A stretch of 43,686 nt of DNA from BHER01 sp051652245 (GCA_051652245.1 JBOFTV010000083.1:1-43686); one strand, 5' to 3'. Positions 23,003 to 32,020 are shown, counted from the first letter of the stretch. The notes: generated from the letters alone by a model not told the origin. A program made the numbers and translations.

Positions 23003-23644
23003 ATGAGCAAGAATAAAATAGTAATAGTAAATAACGAAATGGAGTTACTAATAAATATTGCAAACACTTTAATAAATAAAAAGATTCAAATGAACCTAAT
23101 TGGGGGAAGTAAAATAGACCGCAGTGAGTTAGAAGAAAATCAAAAATTAGTGTTTACAAATAGTGTTGCTTTTGGATTAGATATTGTAGTTGAGATAATT
23201 GAATTGATGCAGATAAAGAATATATTTATTGTTTCTACAATTGAAGAGGCAGTAACAAGAACGGAAAATATTTTACGAAGAAATAATTTATTTGACAATG
23301 TTTTGTTTGTTATTAAGCCAGAAGAGTCAAAAGTAGAAGCAAGGGATAAAAACTTAGTTAGTATTTCGGAGACTATTGAAGTAGACTGCAAAAAGAAAAA
23401 AGCGTTTAAAAATGGTGAATATATTCATTTGACGAACAAAGAATACCAATTACTTAGTCTCTTTTTAGGAAATAAGAACAAAGTTATCTCACGCAAAGAT
23501 ATTTTGTCAAAAATTTGGGGTAAATCAGAAGAAGGTAATGATCGAAAAGTGGATACATTTGTTAAAATTTTACGAAAAAAGATGGATATTATATCAATTA
23601 AAACACTACATGGGGTTGGATATGAATGGGTTGAGCAGGAATAG
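23003..23644 (+). CDS. OmpR-type regulator with degenerate receiver domain
   Basis: 213 residues. The C-terminal winged helix is clear (LTNKEYQLLSLFLGNKNKVI, DRKVDTFVKILRKKM, IKTLHGVGYEW). The N-terminal domain has receiver topology but lacks the acidic pocket (VNNE for E/D-D) and the phosphoacceptor Asp (LVFTNS at the beta-3 end), retaining only the Lys-Pro near beta-5 (VIKPEE). It should act without phosphorylation, like other pseudo-receiver regulators. No kinase gene adjoins. ATG 23003 follows AAAGGTGTGGA; an upstream in-frame start at 22967 lacks such a site. It shares the A-rich composition of the Mga-like gene. Confidence 0.8.
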   Translation: MSKNKIVIVNNEMELLINIANTLINKKIQMNLIGGSKIDRSELEENQKLVFTNSVAFGLDIVVEIIELMQIKNIFIVSTIEEAVTRTENILRRNNLFDNVLFVIKPEESKVEARDKNLVSISETIEVDCKKKKAFKNGEYIHLTNKEYQLLSLFLGNKNKVISRKDILSKIWGKSEEGNDRKVDTFVKILRKKMDIISIKTLHGVGYEWVEQE

Positions 23645-23839
23645 TTGCTTGCCTTTTTTTTAGCCTTTTGATTATGCGTCGTTTCAAGGTTAGGATTAAA
23701 AAATGGGTCTTGGTAAAATTAGCTTTAATTGCTCGTTTATTTTTCGAGGGTGTTTGGTGGGAAAATGTTGGTTACGGGTGTATTTTTTTTCATTATATTG
23801 TATAATAGACAATATAAAAAAAGAAAAGGAAGATGTTTG

Positions 23840-24358
23840 TTGCGAAAAATTAATGATGTGAGTTGTTATCAAGAAGTAAATGCTATTTTACGTCAATATC
23901 CATTTGAAAGAATGCGAATTGAAAAGACGATTGTAGCACATACATATATGACGGAAGAAATTTTATATGATGGGAGGTATGCGGGTACTGCTATTGTTGG
24001 ATTATTGAGTCATGAATTGGAGAGCGTAAGTTTTTTTCATAAATTGGCTTATGATGAGATTTGGCATGCCTATGGTGGGGATAGCTTTATGTTGTATGAG
24101 CTGGATGCTAAGGGTGGGTTATTTGAATATTGCTTGGGACATGATGTGTTAGCAGGTCAAAAACCATATCATGTTGTCAAAAAAAATGTTTGGCAAGCAG
24201 CAAAATTAATTCCTGGTGGCAGGTATGCGCTTTATGGCTGTACGATGGCACCAGGTTTTAATGTGGCAAGTTTTATGCCAGCTGATCAAAAGCAGCTAAT
24301 TGCAGAATATCCTAGCTATGAAGAGCTAATTTTAACGTTAACAAAAAAAGAAATTTAA
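23840..24358 (+). CDS. DUF985 (cupin_5) family protein
   Basis: 172 residues of the cupin superfamily. Family hallmarks: SVSFFHKLAYDEIWHAYGGD (metal-type His/Glu cluster), LGHDVLAGQKPYHVV, VWQAAKLIPGGRYALYGCTMAPGF. Biochemical function is not established; it may bind a sugar or other small molecule. TTG 23840 is chosen because AAGGAAGA (23826-23833) lies just upstream and the family homology begins here; 37 upstream codons would be unrelated. It lies 21 bp before the ATPase gene, so probably co-transcribed. Confidence 0.85.
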   Translation: MRKINDVSCYQEVNAILRQYPFERMRIEKTIVAHTYMTEEILYDGRYAGTAIVGLLSHELESVSFFHKLAYDEIWHAYGGDSFMLYELDAKGGLFEYCLGHDVLAGQKPYHVVKKNVWQAAKLIPGGRYALYGCTMAPGFNVASFMPADQKQLIAEYPSYEELILTLTKKEI

Positions 24359-24379
24359 TGAAGGAGATAGGGAAGTAAG

Positions 24380-26716
24380 ATGAGAATCAATCCAAGTTAT
24401 TTAGAAGGACTAACGGATATTCAAGTAGAAACACAAAGAAATAAGGGATATGGTAATTCTGTTCCGGAGAAGATTACAAAATCAGTAGCAGTGATTTTCA
24501 AAGATAATATTTTGACATTGTTTAATGCTTATAACTTAACAATTGGGGTGGCATTAGCATTAGTTGGAGCGTATAGTAATATGGCATATCTTGCAATTAT
24601 TGTGTTAAATATCAGTATTGGAATATTCCAAGAGCTAAAAGCCAAGAAGTTAGTCGAGAATTTATCGCTGTTATCGATGCCAAAGGCGGAGGTCATTCGC
24701 CAAGGAGTTAAAACGCAAATTGCGATTGAAGCGTTAGTATTAGATGATATTATTTTATTGGACATGGGTAAGCAAGTTTGCGCAGATGCTTTAGTTGTCT
24801 ATGGTGTTGTCGAAGTTAATGAATCACTTTTGACGGGTGAAACGGATGCCGTGTTGAAAAAAGCGGGAGACTTGTTATTGTCGGGAAGCTTTATTATTAG
24901 TGGTAAATGTCATGCAAAAGTTGAGAATGTGGGACTAGATAATTATGCACTAAAAATTGCCCATGAAGCAAAAGCGCATAAAGCTGTTTTCTCTGAGCTG
25001 CTTCGTTCAATGAGACGGGTGACAAAAATCACAAGCTTTTTGATTATTCCATTAGGTATATTATTGTTTGCTCAAGCCTATTTTATTCGCCAAGATGTCT
25101 TAAACATATCTGTTGTGGCAACAGCTGCAGCATTATTAGGGATGTTACCCAAGGGCTTAATGTTATTAATTAGTATTTCATTGGCAACGGGTGTGGTAAA
25201 ACTTGCAAAAAAAGATGTGTTAGTCCAAGAACTTTTTTCATTAGAATCATTGGCGCATGTTGATATGCTTTGTCTAGATAAAACAGGAACAATTACTGAA
25301 GGTAAGATGACAGTTGATAAAATTCATCTGATTAATGAGGATGTATTAGGGCAAAAAGTCGAAGCTGTTATGCAGCAGTTTCTAGGGGCTGTTGATGATA
25401 ATAATGCGACATTTACAGCGCTAGAAAATCATTTTGGTCGGGAAACACCGAAAAATATTCAAGCAACAATTCCTTTTTCGTCGGAGCGTAAATGGAGTAG
25501 TGCAAGTATTGAAGGCCTAGGAACAATCATTTTAGGGGCACCAGAACGCTTTGATACAGCCGCGCTACCGGAAAATGTTATGGCAGAAATTGCTAAGGGA
25601 ATGCGGGTATTAGTAATTGGTCACAGCCATAACATTATTGAGACAACAACATTACCAGCAAACCTCACCCCCCTACTAGCAATAAGCTTAACGGACCCAA
25701 TAAGAAAAAATGCAAAGCAAACACTTGATTTTTTTCGGGATGAGGGTGTTCATGTGAAAATCATTTCGGGGGATAATCCACAAGCGGTATCAAGTATTGC
25801 CAAAAAAGCTGGATTTGCTAATTATGATTCATTTGTTGATTTGTCAAAAGTTGAATCTGAAAGTGAGGTAAGGCTTGCTGCAACTACCTATGATATTTTT
25901 GGTCGCGTATCACCACAGCAGAAGAAAATATTGGTTTCAGCTTTAAAGCAGGCGGGGCATACTGTTGCAATGACTGGTGATGGTGTTAATGATGTGCTTG
26001 CTTTAAAAGAAGCTGATTGCAGTATTGCAATGGCAGAGGGAAGCGACGCTGCACGGCAAGTAGCACAATTGGTTTTGCTGAATTCTGATTTTGCTTCACT
26101 ACCGGCAGTTGTTATGGAAGGACGCCGTGTGGTCAATAATGTGACAAAACTTGCTTCTATTTTCTTTGTTAAAACAATTTATTCAGTTTTGTTGGCAATT
26201 TTGTGTTTGTTTACATTTACAGCTTTTCCATTTATTCCGATTCAAATTACTCTAATTGATTTGGCAATAGAAGGTTATCCATCATTTTTTATGTCATTTG
26301 AGCCGGATTCACGTCGGTTACGCGGTCGATTTTTACCTAATGTTATGAAGAAGGCATTGCCGAATTCATTGACTATTACGTTAAATATTGTCATTATTAT
26401 GTTGGTTGGGTTGTGGCTGAATTTAGATCAACTTAATATTGTTACGGTGATGTACTACATGATTGGTTTTGTGAGTATCTTAGCTGTAATTAAGGCAAGC
26501 TTACCTTTTAATAAATTGCGATTATTTCTTTCGGGTACGGTGTTTATTGGTTTCTATACAGCAGTTATTTTGTTTAGAGGGTTATTACACATTACAATTC
26601 CTAGAGGAGATGCGCTAATGCTCTTCCTCGCAATTGCCTGTTTTAGTGTGATTATGGAACGAATTTTCACTTATGTAGTGTTATTAAGTATGAATAAAAA
26701 ATACTTTAAAAATTAG
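24380..26716 (+). CDS. CtpE-like cation-transporting P-type ATPase
   Basis: 778 residues. Actuator motif LLTGETD, phosphorylation site CLDKTGTIT (Asp300), hinge MTGDGVNDVLALKEADCSIAM, and about ten membrane segments. The stretch GMLPKGLMLLISISLATGVVKL, then VLVQELFSLESLAHVD, resembles the CtpE branch, whose mycobacterial member transports calcium. The membrane motif reads PKGL instead of PEGL, so ion specificity is uncertain. No heavy-metal binding domain is present. AAGGAG (24361-24366) precedes the ATG. Confidence 0.85.
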   Translation: MRINPSYLEGLTDIQVETQRNKGYGNSVPEKITKSVAVIFKDNILTLFNAYNLTIGVALALVGAYSNMAYLAIIVLNISIGIFQELKAKKLVENLSLLSMPKAEVIRQGVKTQIAIEALVLDDIILLDMGKQVCADALVVYGVVEVNESLLTGETDAVLKKAGDLLLSGSFIISGKCHAKVENVGLDNYALKIAHEAKAHKAVFSELLRSMRRVTKITSFLIIPLGILLFAQAYFIRQDVLNISVVATAAALLGMLPKGLMLLISISLATGVVKLAKKDVLVQELFSLESLAHVDMLCLDKTGTITEGKMTVDKIHLINEDVLGQKVEAVMQQFLGAVDDNNATFTALENHFGRETPKNIQATIPFSSERKWSSASIEGLGTIILGAPERFDTAALPENVMAEIAKGMRVLVIGHSHNIIETTTLPANLTPLLAISLTDPIRKNAKQTLDFFRDEGVHVKIISGDNPQAVSSIAKKAGFANYDSFVDLSKVESESEVRLAATTYDIFGRVSPQQKKILVSALKQAGHTVAMTGDGVNDVLALKEADCSIAMAEGSDAARQVAQLVLLNSDFASLPAVVMEGRRVVNNVTKLASIFFVKTIYSVLLAILCLFTFTAFPFIPIQITLIDLAIEGYPSFFMSFEPDSRRLRGRFLPNVMKKALPNSLTITLNIVIIMLVGLWLNLDQLNIVTVMYYMIGFVSILAVIKASLPFNKLRLFLSGTVFIGFYTAVILFRGLLHITIPRGDALMLFLAIACFSVIMERIFTYVVLLSMNKKYFKN

Positions 26717-26795
26717 GGTTTTGTGTGATTATATGTTTTAAAAGTGAGGAAAAATCCATTTTTAGTGTTTAAAAGACAAAAAGACAAAAAAATAC

Positions 26796-26824
26796 TTGAA
26801 ATTCTCTAAATAAAATTGTAAAAT
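26796..26824 (+). promoter_or_regulatory. Promoter of the first internalin-like gene
   Basis: TTGAAA (26796-26801), 17-bp spacer, TAAAAT (26819-26824). Upstream lies a short direct repeat of AAAGACAAA (26773-26788). Confidence 0.75.
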
Positions 26825-26856
26825 CATATTTGAGTATCTAATAGTGAATATGATTT
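26821..26856. promoter_or_regulatory. 10-bp inverted repeat and shared leader motif
   Basis: AAATCATATT (26821-26830) and AATATGATTT (26847-26856) form a perfect inverted repeat over the start of transcription. Its loop holds ATCTAATA (26836-26843), twelve bases after the -10, at the same position as in the second internalin-like gene. Confidence 0.5.
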
Positions 26857-26880
26857 AGAGAAGAAAAGAGGAAAAGGGAA

Positions 26881-29223
26881 ATGAATGTAGTTAAAGCAAT
26901 TTTAGGGAGCCTAATTCTTGTTGGAACAATTAGTCCAGTCCCAGTGAGTGCAGTGTCAAAAAGTGACATCGCAACAACAGTTATGGGACACGCAAGTGTG
27001 GAGGAGTTATTCCCGGATAAATATTTAGCAAAAGTTGTTGCTCAGGAGCTGAAAATAGGAGTTACTGATGTCCCAACAGAGCAACAGTTACAAGGAATAA
27101 ACTCACTAACATTGGGATATTCGGCTGGAGCAATTAAGAGTTTGATGGGGTTAAGATACTTACCAAATATAGAGTTACTGGAAGTTTCTTATCAGCGGGT
27201 TACTGATTTTAAGGAGCTAGCGGGATTAAGCAAGTTAAAATCAGTAGTTATTAAAACGGAAGATGTAAAAGTTGCTTATTTGAGTAGTCTTAATCGCGCA
27301 AATCATCTTAAGATATTACATCTTCACGCACCTAATGCAGTAGAATTACCAAATTTATCTGGATTTGAGGGACTCGAATATTTATATTTACAGATGCCCA
27401 GTTTGGTAGACTATGAAGAAATTAGTAAACTAACAAGTTTACTGTCTTTTAATGTGAGAGGTAATGTTACTAGTGATCAAAAAGATGTTAAAATCAATAA
27501 TTTTGACTTCTTAAAGGGTTTAACTAAACTTGAAAGAGTTGCGATGGTCTATCAAGATTATATTAAGTTAGAGGATTTTGTTGATCTTAAACAAATCAAA
27601 CGATTAACAGTGTTTGGAAGTAAGCTAACAGATATTTCAGCGGTAGCATCAATGCATAATCTAATTGAATTAAATTTGTATGGTAATGAAATCAACAATA
27701 TAGCACCATTAGAAAAAATGGTAAATCTGGAGCATTTAATATTGGATGGGAATCGAATTAGTGATATAAGTCCTTTATCCAATTTATCCCGAAAGACTAA
27801 TATTTCGGCAGTATTTCAAGAAATAAATTTGACTGCTGGTTATTCACCAGATTATGAGCTGGTAAATACGATTAAAGGTTTGGATGGAAATACGATTGTT
27901 CCGTCTTTAATTAGTCACTTGGGGACATATTTTGAGGGTAAAATTTTATTTAAAGAATTAGTAAAGACTGATAAAATTGCATTTACTTTTCTTGCGGGTT
28001 CAGCAATTGATGTTCCGTTACCAAGAAAAGGGGAAGCAAGAATACTATCAGATAATTCGAGTAAGTCGAAGGCGGTAAAATTTGCTTTTTCAGGAGCAGT
28101 TGTGAATAATTTTTCAAAACCTGTTGAGGAAGTAACAAGCCCTGTTGAGGAAACAACAAAGCCAGTGGAGGAAACAACAAAGCCAGTGGAAGAGACAACA
28201 AAGCCAGTGGAAGAGACAACAAAGCCAGTGGAGGAAGAAATGGCTTTGGATAATATTTTTAATGATGAGGAAATAGCAAAGCAAATTGGCGATATACTTG
28301 GATTAGGTCCAACAGATGTGGTAACAGAAGAACAGCTATTAACGATTAAAACGATAGCGCTAGGAAGTGATGTTAAAGATATTAGAGCACTTCCGCGATT
28401 GAAAAATTTAGATAAGTTATCATTGAATCAAACGGTTAATATTAAAGATTATAGAGTTCTTGCACAAAACACTAATTTGACGAGTTTATCAATTGTTGGT
28501 GCAGAGGGGAATATTAAATCAATAGACTTCTTATCATCATTAAAAAAATTAACAGAAGTTATTATCGTCCGTTCAGAAATCACAAATATAGAGGTATTAG
28601 CGGGACTTGAACATTTAGAAAATATTAGTTTAGATGGTAATCAGGTGGATGATGTAACAGCGATTAAAAAGCTTACAAAAATGAAGCGAATGACTGTAAC
28701 ACATAATAAAATTTTAGATGTTAGCCCACTTGCTAATGTCGATAGTGTGGATGCATCAAACCAAGTTATCGTATACTCGGCAAGTCTTCCAGGAGAAAAT
28801 ATTGTTTATGGAATAAATCAGGTAAGAGGCTTAGATGGAAAATTAATCACACCCGCACTAATTAGTCATGGTGGTTGGTACGAAGATGGTAAAGTTTATT
28901 TTGAAGGTCTAATAAAGGGAACCAAACCGGCATTTACATTTAATTTATTGGGAACGCCAGTTGTCCCATTGCCTGAAAAAGCAACTGCAGATCACGTTTC
29001 AACAAGCAGTAGCCTTAGTGTTAACAGCTCAATCAAATTTTCGGGTACTGTTGTTTATGTATTTGACCAAGATAATCATGAATTAGGTGCGCGCATCATT
29101 GTTGGCCCAGGTGGGAAATTAGCTGAAACTGGACAAAATACGAATGAGTTGATAATAATAGGTCTGAGTACGATTATTACAGGATCAGCGTTGCTAGCGT
29201 TGAGAAGAAAATTTTATTTATAG
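26881..29223 (+). CDS. Internalin-like surface protein, two LRR-Ig modules, LAETG sorting signal
   Basis: 780 residues. Signal peptide (about 1-24). Module A: internalin-type cap (LFPDKYLAKVVAQELKIG), leucine-rich repeats to about 310, then an LRR-adjacent Ig-like domain (IKGLDGNTIVPSLISHLGTYFEG). A linker of six PVEETT-type heptads (413-454) leads to module B with the same order (IFNDEEIAKQIGDILGLG, LRRs, VRGLDGKLITPALISHGGW). The C-terminus is a cell-wall sorting signal with LAETG (747-751), hydrophobic helix and RRKFYL; the usual motif is LPXTG. Internalin-type LRRs bind host or other protein ligands. It is paralogous to the next gene. Confidence 0.88.
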   Translation: MNVVKAILGSLILVGTISPVPVSAVSKSDIATTVMGHASVEELFPDKYLAKVVAQELKIGVTDVPTEQQLQGINSLTLGYSAGAIKSLMGLRYLPNIELLEVSYQRVTDFKELAGLSKLKSVVIKTEDVKVAYLSSLNRANHLKILHLHAPNAVELPNLSGFEGLEYLYLQMPSLVDYEEISKLTSLLSFNVRGNVTSDQKDVKINNFDFLKGLTKLERVAMVYQDYIKLEDFVDLKQIKRLTVFGSKLTDISAVASMHNLIELNLYGNEINNIAPLEKMVNLEHLILDGNRISDISPLSNLSRKTNISAVFQEINLTAGYSPDYELVNTIKGLDGNTIVPSLISHLGTYFEGKILFKELVKTDKIAFTFLAGSAIDVPLPRKGEARILSDNSSKSKAVKFAFSGAVVNNFSKPVEEVTSPVEETTKPVEETTKPVEETTKPVEETTKPVEEEMALDNIFNDEEIAKQIGDILGLGPTDVVTEEQLLTIKTIALGSDVKDIRALPRLKNLDKLSLNQTVNIKDYRVLAQNTNLTSLSIVGAEGNIKSIDFLSSLKKLTEVIIVRSEITNIEVLAGLEHLENISLDGNQVDDVTAIKKLTKMKRMTVTHNKILDVSPLANVDSVDASNQVIVYSASLPGENIVYGINQVRGLDGKLITPALISHGGWYEDGKVYFEGLIKGTKPAFTFNLLGTPVVPLPEKATADHVSTSSSLSVNSSIKFSGTVVYVFDQDNHELGARIIVGPGGKLAETGQNTNELIIIGLSTIITGSALLALRRKFYL
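28117..28242 (+). repeat. Six 21-bp repeats encoding KPVEETT
   Basis: Six in-frame units of the heptad (K/S)PVEE(T/V)T, the last KPVEEEM. Third-position changes (GAG/GAA, CCT/CCA, GTT/GTG) distinguish most copies. They encode a Pro/Glu/Thr stalk between the two LRR modules. Confidence 0.95.
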
Positions 29224-29239
29224 TTATCATAAAAAAAGA

Positions 29240-29283
29240 GAAGACTCGGGCGGCGAATAAATAGCTTGAGCCTTCTTTTTTTT
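29240..29283 (+). terminator. Terminator after the first internalin-like gene
   Basis: GAAGACTCGGGC pairs with GCTTGAGCCTTC with one mismatch and two G-U pairs, flanked by an A-run and a run of seven or more Ts. Confidence 0.8.
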
Positions 29284-29337
29284 AGCGTTTTAGGGAGTCT
29301 TAATTATGCAAAAAAATATGTATATTATATAAAATCA

Positions 29338-29366
29338 TTGAATTTTTTGTGATAATAATGTAGAAT
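29338..29366 (+). promoter_or_regulatory. Promoter and leader of the second internalin-like gene
   Basis: TTGAAT (29338-29343), 17-bp spacer, TAGAAT (29361-29366). ATCTAATA follows at 29378-29385, twelve bases after the -10, within the dyad AACATC-n8-GATGTT (29375-29394), matching the arrangement of the upstream paralogue. Confidence 0.72.
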
Positions 29367-29421
29367 AATATGTGAACATCTAATAAACGATGTTATTTAA
29401 AAGAAGTGAGGAAGAAAAGAA

Positions 29422-31806
29422 ATGAAGATTTTCAAAGTAATTTTGGGAAGCCTAGTTCTAGTTGGAACAGTTACCCCAATTTCAGTAAATGCAACAGTTC
29501 CAAATAATATTTCTCCAAGAGTAACAGCGGTTGCTGGCGTAGCAACAATTGCAGCGTTATTCCCCGATGAAGGCCTAGCTAAAACAGTAGCTAAGGAATT
29601 AAAAATGAATGTAAATGAGGTACCTAAGGTTGCTCAGTTAGAAAGTGTTGTAGACCTGACTCTTACGCCTTCGGTAGGAGTAGCAAAAAGTTTGGTGGGA
29701 ATAAAGAACTTATCAAATTTACGGAGTTTAGTCTTATTGTCGCAAGAAATTATGAATGTTAAAGAATTATCAGAATTATTGATGCTTCAATCAATTCACG
29801 TAACTACTAATGCAACAACAATAGATTATTTAGCAGACTTAGGAAGTGTAAGGAGTTTGAAAAATCTGTATATCACAGCTAAGGAAGCAACAAAACTGCC
29901 ATCAATGACAGGTTATTCTAGTATCAAGCTCTTAAGTCTTACAGTGCCAAAAGCAACAAATTTTGAGGAGTTAACAAAAGTGACGAACTTAGAAAGTATT
30001 AGTTTATCTGGTGATATCGGACAAAAGGATATTGAGATTAAGAATTTTGATTTCTTAAAAGGGTTAGCTAAGCTTGAAGAAATAAGGGTCAGTTTTTATG
30101 AATTTACTAATTTGAAAAAGTTTATCTCATTTGATAAGCTTAGCACACTGGTTGTCTCATATGCAGGAATTACGGATATCTCAGATGTTTCAAGTATGAG
30201 TAACCTTAAAACCTTAGGGCTGTATGCTAATGCAATAGTTGATGTGAAGCCACTAGCTAATATGACAAATTTAGAGTATATATTACTGAATGAGAATAAG
30301 ATTAATGATATTAGTCCACTGGCAAACTTACGGCTAACAACGAGTATAAGAGCAACGGAACAAAAAATAAAACAATCGAATCCGTACGCCAAAGATTTGT
30401 TTTTAGTCAACCCAATTAAAGGGATTGATGGTCAATTAGTAGCACCCAAATTGATTAGCCATGAGGGTATTTATTCAGCAGGACAGATAGTATTTAGTGG
30501 ATTAGCTGCAACTGATGTTCCAGCATTTACGTTTAATACGGGCGAGGCACTCGAAGTTAGCCTTCCATCAAAATGGGATCTTGATACCTTTTCTGTTAAC
30601 GGTGCCGAAGAAGCAGCAGAAGCAGTAAGTACATCATTTGCTTATTCTGGTTCTGTTATCAATAAATTTGCAGATGAAGAAACAACAAAACCAATTGAAG
30701 AAACAACAAAACCAATTGAAGAAACAACAAAACCAATTGAAGAAACAACAAAACCAATTGAAGAAACAACAAAACCAATTGAAGAAGAGAACACAATAAA
30801 ATCAATATTTAATGATCAAGCAGTAGCAAAAGCGGTAGCACAGGCAGTAGGATTACAAGTAACTGATTCGATAACAGAAGCGCAAATGCTCCTAGTTACA
30901 GAATTAGAATTATTTAGTGATACAAACAATATCGAGTCACTAGAAAAACTTAAAAATTTAGCATCACTTTATATTGAAAAAGCAGAAAATGTTAAAAACT
31001 ACCAATCTATTGCTAAAAATACTAAATTGACTAAATTAGGAATTGTTGGCGCAGGGGAGAACCTTAGTTCGATTGATTTTGTAAAATCATTGACAGAACT
31101 AGAAGTTTTTGTTGTTGTAAGTGGGAGTCTTAAAGATATTACACCACTCGCAAGCTTACAGAAGTTGCAAAAAGTAATGCTTAGTGATAACTATATTGAG
31201 GATGTTTCAGTAATTAAGAACTTACCAAATCTTGTTGAATTTATAGCAATTAAAAATATGATTTTAGACATCAGTCCACTTGCGGCTGTTAAATTAGTTA
31301 ATGTAAGTCACCAGATAATCCTTTATGCGAGTGAGTTCCCTGGTGGTGATACTGTTTATGCTAAAAATAAAACGCGCGGACTCGATGGTGCATTGATAGC
31401 ACCAAGATTAATTAGCCATAATGGTTGGTATGAAAACGAGAGCATAAACTTCAGCGGCTTAAAAAATGATGATAAGGTAGCGTATACATTTAATGTAGGA
31501 GCTGCTCCCGTTATTGAATTACCAGATTTAAGTGACTTAGTTCTTGACCAAAAAGCGGAAATAGCATCAGCAACTCGCATTGATTTAAATGAGCAGATAG
31601 CACAAAATCAAGAGTTAAGTTTCTCAGGAACGATTGTTTATGTGTTTAAAGCCAATAATCAAGAGCCACCCGCAATAGAGTCTGTAAATACGCCGGGAAC
31701 TTTACCAGCAACAGGTCAAAATAAAAATGAAATAATGCTGATTGGAAGTAGTACAATTATCATGGGAGCTGTTATGATAATTATAAGAAGAAAAGTAACA
31801 CAATAA
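29422..31806 (+). CDS. Internalin-like surface protein, two LRR-Ig modules, LPATG sorting signal
   Basis: 794 residues, same architecture as the preceding gene: signal peptide (1-25), cap LFPDEGLAKTVAKELKMN, LRRs, Ig-like domain (IKGIDGQLVAPKLISHEGIY), KPIEETT linker (423-457), second cap (IFNDQAVAKAVAQAVGLQ), shorter LRR set, second Ig-like domain (RGLDGALIAPRLISHNGWY), and a canonical LPATG sorting signal (761-765) with hydrophobic helix and RRKVTQ. Sortase anchoring to peptidoglycan is expected. GTGAGG (29406-29411) precedes the ATG. The two genes are clearly a tandem duplication. Confidence 0.9.
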   Translation: MKIFKVILGSLVLVGTVTPISVNATVPNNISPRVTAVAGVATIAALFPDEGLAKTVAKELKMNVNEVPKVAQLESVVDLTLTPSVGVAKSLVGIKNLSNLRSLVLLSQEIMNVKELSELLMLQSIHVTTNATTIDYLADLGSVRSLKNLYITAKEATKLPSMTGYSSIKLLSLTVPKATNFEELTKVTNLESISLSGDIGQKDIEIKNFDFLKGLAKLEEIRVSFYEFTNLKKFISFDKLSTLVVSYAGITDISDVSSMSNLKTLGLYANAIVDVKPLANMTNLEYILLNENKINDISPLANLRLTTSIRATEQKIKQSNPYAKDLFLVNPIKGIDGQLVAPKLISHEGIYSAGQIVFSGLAATDVPAFTFNTGEALEVSLPSKWDLDTFSVNGAEEAAEAVSTSFAYSGSVINKFADEETTKPIEETTKPIEETTKPIEETTKPIEETTKPIEEENTIKSIFNDQAVAKAVAQAVGLQVTDSITEAQMLLVTELELFSDTNNIESLEKLKNLASLYIEKAENVKNYQSIAKNTKLTKLGIVGAGENLSSIDFVKSLTELEVFVVVSGSLKDITPLASLQKLQKVMLSDNYIEDVSVIKNLPNLVEFIAIKNMILDISPLAAVKLVNVSHQIILYASEFPGGDTVYAKNKTRGLDGALIAPRLISHNGWYENESINFSGLKNDDKVAYTFNVGAAPVIELPDLSDLVLDQKAEIASATRIDLNEQIAQNQELSFSGTIVYVFKANNQEPPAIESVNTPGTLPATGQNKNEIMLIGSSTIIMGAVMIIIRRKVTQ
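30688..30792 (+). repeat. Five 21-bp repeats encoding KPIEETT
   Basis: Five in-frame heptads, the last KPIEEEN. The copies are almost identical at DNA level, unlike those of the paralogue, which points to recent expansion or homogenisation. Confidence 0.95.
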
Positions 31807-31830
31807 TCTTTTCTAAAAAAAGGTGCGATG

Positions 31831-31887
31831 AAAGTCGATAAAGAGGACACGTAAATAAGAGTGCGTGGCTGATTTATCGACTTTTTT
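31831..31887 (+). terminator. Terminator after the second internalin-like gene
   Basis: AAAGTCGATAAA (31831-31842) pairs with TTTATCGACTTT (31873-31884), with an inner CACG/CGTG pairing and a T-run. Confidence 0.9.
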
Positions 31888-32020
31888 TATAAGGGTGAGG
31901 GTGAGAGGGCAGTAATTTTTTTCCTTGTTCGTGGTTGGAATCGTTTTAGGGCTGTTTGCGCCAATAGGTTGATGTGGTAAAAAAATAAGATGTGAAATGA
32001 TATTTGTTGTGGGAAAAACC

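Noticed and set aside
23674..23805. 43-codon ORF before the DUF985 gene
   Set aside because: No ribosome site; it overlaps the upstream region of the DUF985 gene and looks like chance hydrophobic sequence.
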